From assembly GCF_024703995.1 (NCBI RefSeq), contig NZ_JAMXQV010000005.1, forward strand, positions 1 to 44,981: a stretch of 44,981 bases of DNA, given 5' to 3'. The translations under genes were made by a program, and so were the position numbers. A model generated the notes under the pieces. The model was not told the DNA's origin, ran no database searches, and saw only the letters and a list, made by a program, of their open reading frames with translations. This DNA comes from Amycolatopsis iheyensis (GTDB lineage: Bacteria; Actinomycetota; Actinomycetes; Mycobacteriales; Pseudonocardiaceae). Of this stretch, positions 16,956-25,276 are shown piece after piece; positions within the stretch are counted from its first letter, which is position 1, and the number at the start of each line of letters is the position of its first letter.

Positions 16956-17629
16956 GACGGGCTCCTCACGACACCGGGGGAACTCCGCAACTATCGGCCA
17001 CCGGGCGAGCCGGGGCAATGTGCGCCGGCCACGTCCCGCGCGCCTCGGACATGGTCGTGGGCACCACGGGCAGCACCTTCCGGATATCGCCGAGCCGCTC
17101 GACTGGTTCGCGGATCTAGTCCTTGGTCAGCCGCTTCGCCTTCGGCTTGACCCTTATGCGCGCTCTTCGCTTCGGCCTGTCGGGCTCGGGTCTCGGTGAT
17201 CCTTCACGTGACGGGGTGCACGACGGCTCCGGGTTCGAGCGCAGGGCGGTGGCGCTCCGGTGCACGATCGCATACGACGACGCGCTTCACGCCGGCAGCG
17301 ATCGCGGGATCGACGTCAAGGTTCGGCTGCGTCGCGTAGAGGGTGTCGACGGTGTTGTGGAGCCGGTGGGGGCGAAGCTCGTGCGTGCCAGTTGTCTGGG
17401 AGTGGCAGGAAGCCAGGCCGTCTACACGCCGTCACGCGTCCGGCCCGGATCGACCCCAGCCAGCCTCAGTCGGCATACAAACGCAGGTCAGGCCCTATCT
17501 GGCTGCGAAAGGTGCCAGCGGGGGACGGTCTCCCAAGTTCTGGCACAAATAGGCGAGAGGGGATCTTCAAGCCGTGTCGCCTCGGTGTGACGCGGGCTTG
17601 AAGATCCCGCCGGGACCCGATCGGCTGCG
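16956..17629. other. Gene-poor region between lipase and lectin genes
   Basis: No frame with recognisable protein sequence on either strand over about 670 nt. The right end holds a 14-bp inverted repeat (17560-17608). On the minus strand a short basic peptide frame ends at about 17117 (KPKAKRLTKD), possibly a remnant. The stretch may be a decayed gene. Confidence 0.4.
17560..17608 (-). terminator. Long inverted repeat downstream of the bulb-lectin gene
   Basis: Perfect 14-bp arms, GGGATCTTCAAGCC (17560-17573) and GGCTTGAAGATCCC (17595-17608), separated by 21 nt. It starts 21 nt past the stop of the minus-strand lectin gene, so termination is the simplest role. There is no T-tract and the loop is long; the arms could instead be the relic of a mobile-element end. 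Confidence 0.5.
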
Positions 17630-18085
17630 TCAGCAGGCGTAGTGGATGCTCGTGAAGCCGACGTACAGCGAGCCGTAGTCCCGCAAGCTCTCGCTGATGT
17701 CCACGGTCGAGCCGCCGCCGCCGACCGTGTTGCTGGCCCAGAGCGGCTCGCCGCCGCTCGTGTACACCACGAAGTTGCCATCACCCTGGTAGGTGGCGTA
17801 ACTACCGGGCCACCCATTGGTGTTGGACGCCCAGCACACCTTCCAGCCGGCGCCGGGCCAGTACTCGACCAGGTTGCCGTCCGTCTGCATTCTCAGGATG
17901 AAGTTGCCGCCCGCGGAGTCGAGGTAGTCGTCGGGACCCAGCACGTCACCCCTGAAGAGGGAGTGGCCGTGGTAGGTCGCGGGGCGCGCCGGAGCGGCGT
18001 TCGCGGTCGCCGTCGTCAATGGAGTCATCAGCAGGGCGCAGAGCGCGGCGATTGCCGTCATCCGGGTGATCAGCGTCTTTCGCAT
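17630..18085 (-). CDS. Secreted bulb-type lectin domain protein
   Basis: A 151-residue exported protein. A signal peptide (KTLITRMTAIAALCALLMTP...ANA|AP) is followed by a bulb-type mannose-binding lectin domain: GDVLGPDDYLDSAGGNFILRMQTDGNLVEYW, then YATYQGDGNFVVYTSGGEPLWASNT. The repeated QxDGNLVxY/QGDGNFVVY motifs are the mannose-binding QxDxNxVxY signature. It ends with STVDISESLRDYGSLYVGFTSIHYAC. Likely binds mannose-type glycans outside the cell, possibly in interbacterial or fungal interaction. Monocistronic. Confidence 0.88.
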   Translation of the reverse strand: MRKTLITRMTAIAALCALLMTPLTTATANAAPARPATYHGHSLFRGDVLGPDDYLDSAGGNFILRMQTDGNLVEYWPGAGWKVCWASNTNGWPGSYATYQGDGNFVVYTSGGEPLWASNTVGGGGSTVDISESLRDYGSLYVGFTSIHYAC

Positions 18086-18122
18086 GAGCTATCCCCTTCG
18101 GTGGTCGACGCAGCGGGAGGCG

Positions 18123-19133
18123 TCACGACTCCCGGTGCGGTTGCCAGCCTTGCGAGGGCGCTGGCGCTGCGGCAAGCCTTTCGACGGTCGTCGAACCGGT
18201 GGGCGGCGCCGCCCACGCGTCGAGGTCGTCCCACGCCGACAGCCGCCGGGTGCTGGTGAACCGGCGGGGCGTGCCGGTGACCGGGTCGTCGAACGCGAGC
18301 ACCTTTGCCAGCAGCTGCAACGGTTTCGTGAAGTCGCCGAGGGGTTTTTCCCGCAGCTGGGGGTAGAAGTCGTCGCCGAGGATCGGGATGCCGAGGCCGC
18401 TCAGGTGCACTCGCAGCTGGTGCGTCCGGCCGGTCGACGGCGTCAGCCGGTAGCGGCCCAGGCCGGCGCGGTGCTCGATCAGCTCGACGAGCGTCTCGGC
18501 GTTCGGCTCGCCCGGCACCTCCTGCGCGGCCAGCACGCCGCGGTCCTTGACGATCCGGCTGCGCACGGTCCGCGGCAGCGCCAGCGCCGGGTCGTGCCGC
18601 GCGATCGCCTCGTATTCCTTGTGCACCTTGCGGTCCCGGAACAACGTCTGGTACTTGCCGCGCAGCTCCGGCGTGCTCACGAACATCACCAGCCCCGCGG
18701 TGACCCGGTCGAGGCGGTGGGCGGGGGACAGCTGCGGCAGGTCGAGGTCGTGGCGCAGCCGCACGAGCGCCGTCTCGAGGATGTGCTGCCCGCGCGGGAT
18801 GGTCGCGAGGAAGTGCGGCTTGTCGACGACCAGCAGGTGCTCGTCGCGGTGCACCACGGTGATCTCGAACGGCACCGGCACCTCGTCCGGCAGGTCGCGG
18901 TGGAACCAGATGAACGAGCCAGGCTCGAAGGGCGTTTCGACGCCGAGCGGGCCGTCGATGCCGTGGATGCGTTCTTCGCGGAGCATCTGCTCGATGCGTT
19001 CGGGTGTGACGCGGGGGAGCCGGTCGACGAGGTGTGCCAGCAGTGTAGGCCAGTCGCCATCGGCGGGCAGTTTCAGCCGGGCGGGGTCGAGCCCGTGGCG
19101 GGGCGGGATCGGCGGCCGGAGCTTGCGTCTCAT
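18123..19133 (-). CDS. RluA-family pseudouridine synthase
   Basis: A 336-residue pseudouridine synthase. The catalytic motif HRLDRVTAG is at 139-147 (Asp142 is the nucleophile). Other family blocks are present: VVHRDEHLLVVDKPHFLAT (93-111), HKEYEAI and the C-terminal STGRTHQLRVHLSGLGIPILGDDFYP. The N-terminus (RVTPERIEQMLREERIHGIDG) is S4-like but divergent. It isomerises uridine in rRNA or tRNA; the target position cannot be assigned. It lies 15 nt from the DUF5313 gene on the same strand and may be its operon partner. Confidence 0.9.
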   Translation of the reverse strand: MRRKLRPPIPPRHGLDPARLKLPADGDWPTLLAHLVDRLPRVTPERIEQMLREERIHGIDGPLGVETPFEPGSFIWFHRDLPDEVPVPFEITVVHRDEHLLVVDKPHFLATIPRGQHILETALVRLRHDLDLPQLSPAHRLDRVTAGLVMFVSTPELRGKYQTLFRDRKVHKEYEAIARHDPALALPRTVRSRIVKDRGVLAAQEVPGEPNAETLVELIEHRAGLGRYRLTPSTGRTHQLRVHLSGLGIPILGDDFYPQLREKPLGDFTKPLQLLAKVLAFDDPVTGTPRRFTSTRRLSAWDDLDAWAAPPTGSTTVERLAAAPAPSQGWQPHRES

Positions 19134-19148
19134 CGCCCCCGACTGTAA

Positions 19149-19535
19149 CTAACCGCCGGTGCGGTAGCGCGCGATGTAGCGGGCGGTGGCCTCGGCGTTC
19201 TTCACCGCGGCGGCCCGGGCGCGCACCTGCCGGCCGGTGTGACGCGGGAAGCCCTGCCGGCCGAGCCGGTGCTCGACGCTCTCGTCCATGTACGCGCACG
19301 AGTAGAAGTACGCGACGAGGGCGGCCATCAGGACCAGCGACAGCCGCAGCCCGATCGAGACGGGCACCAGCAACCACACCAGGCACAGCGGCGCGATGCC
19401 GACCGAGCGCTGCAGCACGTACCGGGCCCGCCAGTGCTTCGACGTCGCGTCGTGCAACACCCACTCGTTGTAGCGCTCGGGCAGCCGGACGCCGACCGCG
19501 TAGCCGAACCAGCGGAGCACACCAGGTCGTTCCAT
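19149..19535 (-). CDS. DUF5313 family membrane protein
   Basis: A 128-residue protein matching the actinobacterial DUF5313 pattern: RPGVLRWFGYAVGVRLPERYNEWVLHDAT at the N-terminus, two TM helices at about 45-75 (VGIAPLCLVWLLVPVSIGL and LSLVLMAALVAYFYSCAYM), then a basic tail. The function is unknown. The ATG at 19535 has no Shine-Dalgarno, and a TACTCT (-10-like) hexamer sits 7 nt upstream on this strand, suggesting a leaderless mRNA. The promoter overlaps the MarR operator, so it is probably controlled by the divergent MarR protein. Confidence 0.8.
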   Translation of the reverse strand: MERPGVLRWFGYAVGVRLPERYNEWVLHDATSKHWRARYVLQRSVGIAPLCLVWLLVPVSIGLRLSLVLMAALVAYFYSCAYMDESVEHRLGRQGFPRHTGRQVRARAAAVKNAEATARYIARYRTGG

Positions 19536-19547
19536 GACGTCCAGAGT

Positions 19548-19579
19548 ACACTAATGATTAGCACACTAATCGTTAGTGT
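19548..19579. promoter_or_regulatory. MarR-type operator between DUF5313 and marR genes
   Basis: Two A/T-rich palindromes in an otherwise GC-rich window. The right one, ACACTAATCGTTAGTGT (19563-19579), is a perfect 7+3+7 inverted repeat; the left contains CTAATGATTAG (19551-19561), a perfect 5+1+5. Both share ACACTAAT at 15-bp spacing. They overlap both divergent start regions, as expected for an autoregulated MarR protein. Confidence 0.8.
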
Positions 19580-19591
19580 TAGGATCACGAC

Positions 19592-20029
19592 ATGATCGAT
19601 CTGGGCGAGGACCCGCTGAAGCTCGACCGGCAGGTGTGTTTCGCGTTGTCGGTGGCTTCGCGCAGCGTCATCGGCATCTACCGGCCGCTGCTGGAGCCGC
19701 ACGGGCTCACCCACCCGCAGTACCTGGTGATGCTGGCGCTGTGGGAGCGCTCGCCGCGGTCGGTGAAGGACCTGGGCACGAGTCTGCGCCACGAGCCGGC
19801 GACACTGTCGCCGCTGCTCAAGCGGCTGGAAGCACTCGGGTACATCACGCGCGCCCGCAGCCGTGAAGACGAGCGGCAGCTGACGGTGGAGCTGACCGGG
19901 AGCGGGCGCGCGCTGCGGGCGGAGGCGGAGAAGATCCCGTACCAGGTGGTCGAGACGCTGGGGATGGACGTCGCCGAGCTGGAGGCGCTGCACGCGGTGC
20001 TGACCCGGGTCATCGACGCGACCGCGTAA
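19592..20029 (+). CDS. MarR family transcriptional regulator
   Basis: A 145-residue MarR protein. An N-terminal dimerisation helix (DPLKLDRQVCFALSVASRSVIGIYRP, with a Cys at about residue 15 placed like the redox Cys of OhrR proteins) is followed by the winged helix: HPQYLVMLALWERSPRSVKDLGTSLRHEPATLSPLLKRLEALGYITR and the wing RSREDERQLTVELT. The Cys position and sequence suggest an OhrR-like peroxide sensor, but no ohr gene is nearby, so the signal is uncertain. AGGA lies 8 nt upstream of the ATG. It probably represses itself and DUF5313 through the palindromes between them. Confidence 0.9.
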   Translation: MIDLGEDPLKLDRQVCFALSVASRSVIGIYRPLLEPHGLTHPQYLVMLALWERSPRSVKDLGTSLRHEPATLSPLLKRLEALGYITRARSREDERQLTVELTGSGRALRAEAEKIPYQVVETLGMDVAELEALHAVLTRVIDATA

Positions 20030-20128
20030 CGGCGACGAGTACCAGCGGCTGCACGGGATCCGAGGCCCCGGAATGCCGCGCCGCCCCGCGCGTTGTCCTC
20101 TAGGGGGACCGACTCGTCAGGGGGCAGG

Positions 20129-21010
20129 GTGCTGAAGATCAGGCTGGGTGTCGCGCCGGCGGCGGGGACCGGGCCGGCGGAGTTCGCCGGGCTCGCGCGG
20201 CGGCTCGAGGACGCCGGGGTCGACTCGCTGTGGCTGTCCGAGCTCGTCTACTCACCCGAGGTCGACCCGATGATCGGGATGGCGCACGCGCTCGCGCGGA
20301 CGTCGAAGCTGAAAGTCGGCACCGGCGTCGCGATCCTGCCCGGGCGGCATCCCGTGCTGGTCGCCAAGCAGCTGCTCACCCTGGCCGGGCTCGCGCCGAA
20401 ACGCGTGCTGCCCGTCTTCGGCCTGCGGCCGGCCCGGGAAGCCGAGCACGACCTCTTCCCGGTGCCCGCCGGCCGGCGCGCGGCCGTGTTCGACGAGTCG
20501 CTCACCCTGCTGCGGCGGCTCCTGGAGGAGGACGAAGTCTCCTTCGACGGCGAGTTCTTCCACGTCGACCGTGTCCACCTCGGCCCACGCCCGGGCAAGC
20601 GCCTCGACGTCTGGCTCGGCGGGACGGCTCCGGCGGCACTGCGCCGGGCGGGCCGCCTGGCCGACGGCTGGCTCGGCAGCTTCCACACCCCGGCCCAGGC
20701 TCGCGCCGCGCGCATCGCCATCCAGGAGGCCGCCGCCGAGGCGGGCCGCGAGATCGAAGAAGACCATTTCGGGCTGAGTCTCGTGGTGGCGGACCAGGGG
20801 ATCCCGGCCGAGCTGGCCGCGATCGCGGCCAGCCGGAGCGCGGGGGCGCCGGTGGCGGACCTCATCGCGACCAGCTGGGCCGACGCGCGCCGGCTGGTCG
20901 AGCGGTACATCGAAGCCGGGCTGTCGAAGTTCGTCATCCGGCCCGGCCACGGCGGCTTCGACGCGTTCCTGGAGAAGTTCCAGGCCGAGCTGGTGCCCCT
21001 GCAGAACTGA
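20129..21010 (+). CDS. LLM class F420/flavin-dependent oxidoreductase
   Basis: A 293-residue luciferase-like TIM-barrel oxidoreductase. Typical blocks: LARRLEDAGVDSLWLSELV, LKVGTGVAILPGRHPVLVAKQLLTLAGL, FDGEFFHVDRVHLGPRPG and LDVWLGGTAPAALRRAGRLADGWLGSF, matching the Rv3093c-type F420-dependent group. The cofactor is probably F420 or FMN and the substrate is unknown. The GTG at 20129 is chosen because AGGGGGCAGG lies just upstream and family sequence (LKIRLGVAP) starts at once; a TTG 36 nt further up would add unconserved residues. Confidence 0.88.
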   Translation: MLKIRLGVAPAAGTGPAEFAGLARRLEDAGVDSLWLSELVYSPEVDPMIGMAHALARTSKLKVGTGVAILPGRHPVLVAKQLLTLAGLAPKRVLPVFGLRPAREAEHDLFPVPAGRRAAVFDESLTLLRRLLEEDEVSFDGEFFHVDRVHLGPRPGKRLDVWLGGTAPAALRRAGRLADGWLGSFHTPAQARAARIAIQEAAAEAGREIEEDHFGLSLVVADQGIPAELAAIAASRSAGAPVADLIATSWADARRLVERYIEAGLSKFVIRPGHGGFDAFLEKFQAELVPLQN

Positions 21011-21085
21011 GCCGATCGGGTGAGCCGCCTCAACGCGGAGCGGGGCCGGGGCGTGTTCGCCGTGAACCCGATCGGAAGGACCGGA

Positions 21086-21556
21086 ATGCGCAGACTCGCG
21101 ACCATCCTCGGAACCACGGCGATGCTGGCGGCGGTGACCGCCGGAGCAGCCGAAGCCAGGCCCACGTCGTTCAGCGCCAAGGTGGTGCACGGCGCGGGCA
21201 CCGGCGCCACGGCCGGGGCGCTCACCGGCGGGATGAGCTGGTCCAGCTCCTTGAAGTCCGTGACGCTGTCGAACGTCAAGCTGACCGTGCGGGCCGGTGA
21301 GTGCGTCAACTTCCGGATCACCGGCCGCCAGGGTTCGGCGGTCGTCGCCGGCCCGAAGTCGTACCCGCCGGCCGACCACGGCGGCAGCTACTGCACCGAC
21401 ACCGGCTACACGTGGTCGTTCGGGACGATCGGCCTGACATCCGCCGCCCGCGGCGGGATCGAGTACGTCGACTTCTCCATCACCGACTACACCCACACCC
21501 TCGCCGGCTGGACCACCTGCGACCGCGACGCCGCCTGCACCGGCGCCGACCACTAG
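21086..21556 (+). CDS. Small secreted protein of unknown function
   Basis: A 156-residue protein with a clear signal peptide (MRRLATILGTTAMLAAVTAGAAEA, cleavage after AEA or nearby). The mature part is beta-rich, Gly/Thr/Ser-rich, with four or more Cys (GECVNF, SYCTDTGY, TTCDRDAACTG) that could form disulfides. No family recognised. GGAAGGA precedes the ATG at 21086. Its stop shares CTAG with the stop of the convergent MFS gene (4-nt overlap). Confidence 0.75.
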   Translation: MRRLATILGTTAMLAAVTAGAAEARPTSFSAKVVHGAGTGATAGALTGGMSWSSSLKSVTLSNVKLTVRAGECVNFRITGRQGSAVVAGPKSYPPADHGGSYCTDTGYTWSFGTIGLTSAARGGIEYVDFSITDYTHTLAGWTTCDRDAACTGADH

Positions 21557-23067
21557 AACTCGAGCTGCTCCGCCTTCCGCGGCATCAGCAGCAGCGCCAC
21601 CACCGAAACCAGGGCGACCACCAGCAGCCCGATGAACACGTAGTGCGTCGCCTCCGCCAGGGCGCCGCGCACGAAGGTCGCGACCGGCGAGTCGTCGTGC
21701 CCGTCCAGCACGACACTCGCCGCGTCGACCGACGGCGGCAGGTGGCCGGCCACCTCCGCCGGTGGGGCGGCGAACCGCGAAGCCAGCGTCGCGTTGGCGA
21801 TCGCGCCGAAGACGGCCACGCCGACCGCGCTGCCCAGCGACCGGCTGAACAGGTTCGTCGCGGTCACCACGCCCCGGCGGTCCCAGCCGACCACCGACTG
21901 GATCGCCACCAGCGTCGGGCTCGACGTCAGGCCGAGGCCCACCCCCAGCACGAACGCCGCGGCGGCCGCGAACCAGAGTGACGACGACGCGTCGAGCAGC
22001 GCCACCAGCGTCCCGCCGCCGATGATGAACACGCTGCCGATCAGGGCCGTGTCACGGAAGCCGATGCGCAGGTAGATCTTGCCCGCCAGGGACGCCGAGA
22101 GCGGCCAGCCGACGGTCAGCGCCGCCACCGCGAACCCGGCGACCAGCGCGCCCGCGCCGAGCACCCCCTGGGCGTAGGTCGGCAGGTACGACGTCAGCCC
22201 GAGCAGGACCGCGCCCACCACGACCGCCAGCAGGTTGCCGCCCACCAGGATCCGGCGGGTGAACACCCACAGCGGCAGCACCGGCTCGGCGGCCCGCTTC
22301 TCCACCAGCACGAACACGGCCAGCAGCAACGCGCCCATGACGAAGATCGCGACGCTCGGCACGGACCCCCATGCCCACGCGACGCCGCCTTCGAGCAGGC
22401 CCAGGATGACCAGCGAGCAGCCGATCGTGAGCAGCGCGGCGCCGGTGTAGTCGACCTTGTGGGCCTTGCGCTCCACCCGCTCGGCGAAGTTGCGGTGCAG
22501 CATCAGCGCTGCGATCGCGCCCAGCGGCAGGTTGATGAAGAAGATCCAGCGCCAGTCGAGGTACTCGGCGAACACGCCGCCGAGCGTCGGGCCGACCACC
22601 GACGCGATGCCCCACACGCTCGCGACGTAGCCCTGCACCCGGGCCCGTTCCTCCACCGTGTAGAGGTCGCCGATCACCGTCATCGACATCGGCTGGATCG
22701 CGCCGGCGCCGATGCCCTGCACCGCGCGCGCCGCGATCAGCACCGGCATGCTCCACGCGGCCCCGCACAGCACCGAGCCGACCAGGAACGCGGCGATCCC
22801 GAAGAACATCACCGGACGGCGGCCGAGGACGTCGGCGAACTTGCCGTAGAGCGGGACGGTGACCGCCTGGGTCAGCAGGTAGATCGAGAACAGCCACGGG
22901 AACTGGGAAAACCCGCCGAGGTCGCGCACCACCGAAGGCACGGCCGTCGCGATGATCGTGCTGTCGAGGGCGACCAGCGCGGTGCTGAGCATGACCGCGA
23001 GCAGCACGGGACCGCGTTCCGACCGGAACCCGACCCCCTTCACGCTGGTGGCGGCGGGTGTCGTCAT
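21553..23067 (-). CDS. MFS transporter, DHA2 (14-TM) drug exporter family
   Basis: A 504-residue 14-TM exporter of the EmrB/QacA type. Motif D1/C-like ALDSTIIATAVPSVVRDLGG is near the N-terminus, motif A GKFADVLGRRPVM follows TM2, GAIQPMSMTVIGD and GPTLGGVFAEYLDWRWIFFINLPLG are the hallmark TM4-TM6 region, and there is a long loop near FAAPPAEVAGHLPPSVDAA before the last TM helices. It should export hydrophobic or cationic compounds by H+ antiport. The ATG at 23067 has GAGGAG upstream; in-frame ATGs 27 and 39 nt further up cannot be excluded. Divergent from the DUF1015 gene. Confidence 0.88.
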   Translation of the reverse strand: MTTPAATSVKGVGFRSERGPVLLAVMLSTALVALDSTIIATAVPSVVRDLGGFSQFPWLFSIYLLTQAVTVPLYGKFADVLGRRPVMFFGIAAFLVGSVLCGAAWSMPVLIAARAVQGIGAGAIQPMSMTVIGDLYTVEERARVQGYVASVWGIASVVGPTLGGVFAEYLDWRWIFFINLPLGAIAALMLHRNFAERVERKAHKVDYTGAALLTIGCSLVILGLLEGGVAWAWGSVPSVAIFVMGALLLAVFVLVEKRAAEPVLPLWVFTRRILVGGNLLAVVVGAVLLGLTSYLPTYAQGVLGAGALVAGFAVAALTVGWPLSASLAGKIYLRIGFRDTALIGSVFIIGGGTLVALLDASSSLWFAAAAAFVLGVGLGLTSSPTLVAIQSVVGWDRRGVVTATNLFSRSLGSAVGVAVFGAIANATLASRFAAPPAEVAGHLPPSVDAASVVLDGHDDSPVATFVRGALAEATHYVFIGLLVVALVSVVALLLMPRKAEQLEF

Positions 23068-23192
23068 CGGCGATGTGCTCCTCGGGTTCCCCATGACCGG
23101 ACTCAACTACTTTGCAGTCCTAAGCATTCCATCCGGCGGTGCGCCACCCCAGCGAATTTCCGTCACAGTCTTCTGCGCGGAAGATGGGTGGG

Positions 23193-24353
23193 ATGAGCGA
23201 CTGGATCCGGCCGATCGGCCAGGGGTGGGTGGTCCGCGACGCGGTGCCGGGCCCCGACGTCGACGAGTTCGCCGAACCCGACCGCGTGGTGGCCGCGCTG
23301 GCCACACCCGGGGCCGCGGACAGCCTCCTGGCCGTGCAGCACCCGGCGCGCACGCCCGCGGCGCTGGCCCGCGGGCTCGGCCTGGCCGACGCCGTCCCGG
23401 TCGCCCGGGCGGTGCTCGAACGGCTCCGCAAGCGCCACTACCGGCCGGTGCGCGAGTTCGTCGCGCCCTACCGGATCGAGGGGCCCGACGGAGTGGCGCT
23501 GGGCTTGCTCTGCCTGGTCGACCCGGCCGCGGTGACCGACGACGGCGCCGCGCGGGTCCGGCACACCGAGGACGTCTACCCGGACGTCGTCGCCGAGCGG
23601 GCGGCCGTGCTGGCCGGCCTGGGCTGCGCGACGAGCGCGGCGCTGCTCGTCCCGGCCGCCGACGGGGACCTGCTGACCGAGCAGGTCGAACGCGCCTGCG
23701 CCGGGCTGGGCCTGCCCGATCTGTCCACTTCGGACGCCGCCGGGCGGCGGCACGACCTGTGGGTGGTGCCGCCCGGTGCGTTGCAGAACCGGCTGCTGGC
23801 CGCGGTCGTCGGCGCCGACCTGCTGGTCGCGGACGGCAACCACCGCGTGGCGGCGGCCGCCGCGGCCGGCCACGGCGCGTTGCTCGCGCTGGTCACGGCC
23901 GGTCCCGAGCTGCGGATCGGGGCGATCCACCGGGTGCTCACCGGCACCAGGCTCGGCCCGGAGGACCTCGTGTCACGCTGGTGCGCGGCCGGGCTGGACG
24001 TCCGGTACGACGAGCACGCCGTGCCGGTCCCGGGCGAGGTCGTCGTGCGCGCGGGCGCGGCGGTGCTGCGGATCCCGCTGCCCGCGCCGGACGGGCCGTC
24101 GCCGGTGATCGACCACGAGGTCGTCGAGCGGGTCCTGTTCGCCGAGGCCCTCGGCGTCGACCCGGACGGGCCGTGCGTCCAGCCGCTCCCGGCGGGCCGC
24201 CCGGCGCCGTCCGACGCCGATGCCGTGGTCCTGCTGGCGCCGGTCCGGTACGCCGACGTCCTGGCCGTGCACGCGGCCGGGCGGCGGATGCCGCGCAAGG
24301 CCACGTACTTCACGCCGAAACCACGCAGCGGGCTGGTCCTGGCCGGGCTTTAG
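23193..24353 (+). CDS. DUF1015 family protein
   Basis: A 386-residue protein of the DUF1015 family, predicted in the literature as HTH/ParB-like but of unknown function. Recognisable blocks: WVVRDAVPGPDVDEFAEPDRV (in place of the usual 'YDVV' start), YRPVREFVAPYRIEGPDGVALGLLCLVDPAAV, LLVADGNHRVAAAAAAG (the conserved xxDGxHR motif) and KATYFTPKPRSGLVLAGL at the C-terminus, which is the typical end of this family. The ATG at 23193 is used; an ATG 9 nt upstream is also possible. The stop overlaps that of the convergent cyclase-fold gene (TTAG). Confidence 0.88.
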   Translation: MSDWIRPIGQGWVVRDAVPGPDVDEFAEPDRVVAALATPGAADSLLAVQHPARTPAALARGLGLADAVPVARAVLERLRKRHYRPVREFVAPYRIEGPDGVALGLLCLVDPAAVTDDGAARVRHTEDVYPDVVAERAAVLAGLGCATSAALLVPAADGDLLTEQVERACAGLGLPDLSTSDAAGRRHDLWVVPPGALQNRLLAAVVGADLLVADGNHRVAAAAAAGHGALLALVTAGPELRIGAIHRVLTGTRLGPEDLVSRWCAAGLDVRYDEHAVPVPGEVVVRAGAAVLRIPLPAPDGPSPVIDHEVVERVLFAEALGVDPDGPCVQPLPAGRPAPSDADAVVLLAPVRYADVLAVHAAGRRMPRKATYFTPKPRSGLVLAGL

Positions 24354-25276
24354 CCCCGGGCGTCCCACCAGTTCAGGACCCGGGTCGCCGAGAGCGTCAG
24401 CCACTTCGACGGCTCACCCGCGGGGACGTCGACGTCGAACCACACGCGGCCCGGGTCGTCGGCGGCCTGGAGCCAGGTGCCGTCCGGTTGCCGTGCCGCG
24501 CGGATCAGCTCGATCGCTTCGGCCAGGCGCGGGTCGGGCCGGTCGGCCGCGCGGAAGTGGTCGGCCGCGTTGAGCGCGGTGAACCGCCAGCGCGTCGGGG
24601 ACGAGAACGCGCCCACGCCCGGCACGATCGGCTCGCCGGTCGAGAGCCGCCGCAGAAGCCGGCGCTCCAGCAGGTACTCCTCGCCCGCCAGCCGTGCCGC
24701 GCGGGCAGCGGTCGTGCCGCCGGTCGCGGTCTCGTACGCGAGCAAGCCCTTCACCGAATTGAGCGTCGAGTGGACCGACGAGCGCGTCGACCCTTCGACC
24801 CACTCGCAGTTCCAGCCGCCGTCGGGCAGGCGGTGCTCGACGAACCACGCGGCGATGCCCTCGACGTCCGCGCCCAGCCAGAGCCCGTTCATGAGGGTCC
24901 ACGCGTTGATGCAGCAGTCGACTTCGCCGCCCCAGTAGGGCAGGTCGTCGTACTCCCAGCGGCTGTGCTCGGCCAGCCGGGCGGCCGTGCCGGCCAGCAC
25001 CGAGGCGTCGACGCCCCATTCACGCAGCGAGTTGAGCGTCCAGGTCGTGGCCGTCCAGGGCTGGGGCTCGTCGCCGCGGAAGCCCGCCGGGAAGAACGCG
25101 CCGCCCGCCCACTGGCCGTCCGGGTCCTGCAGCGCCAGCAGGCGGGCGCCGAAGCCCTCGGTCGCGACCCGCGCGCGGGTCGCTTCCCACGTCGACGGCG
25201 GCTCGCCCGCCAGGTCGCGCTCCACCTGCCAGCGCAGGGCCGGATCGGAGTCGCGCAACCAGGCAAGCAGGTCCAC
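24350..25276 (-). CDS. Squalene-cyclase/prenyltransferase-fold (alpha6-alpha6) protein
   Basis: A 308-residue all-helical protein with repeats of the terpene-cyclase/prenyltransferase toroid: DPDGQWAGGAFFP, LPDGGWNCEW and QPDGTWLQAADD are QW-like motifs ending helices. Conserved WTATTWTLNSL and FTALNAADHF are similar to other bacterial homologues annotated as squalene-cyclase-like or prenyltransferase beta-like. The DxDD catalytic motif of true squalene-hopene cyclases is not seen, so it is probably not a cyclase. The GTG start shares one base with the stop of the upstream DinB gene (TAGTG), so translation is coupled. Confidence 0.8.
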   Translation of the reverse strand: MDLLAWLRDSDPALRWQVERDLAGEPPSTWEATRARVATEGFGARLLALQDPDGQWAGGAFFPAGFRGDEPQPWTATTWTLNSLREWGVDASVLAGTAARLAEHSRWEYDDLPYWGGEVDCCINAWTLMNGLWLGADVEGIAAWFVEHRLPDGGWNCEWVEGSTRSSVHSTLNSVKGLLAYETATGGTTAARAARLAGEEYLLERRLLRRLSTGEPIVPGVGAFSSPTRWRFTALNAADHFRAADRPDPRLAEAIELIRAARQPDGTWLQAADDPGRVWFDVDVPAGEPSKWLTLSATRVLNWWDARG

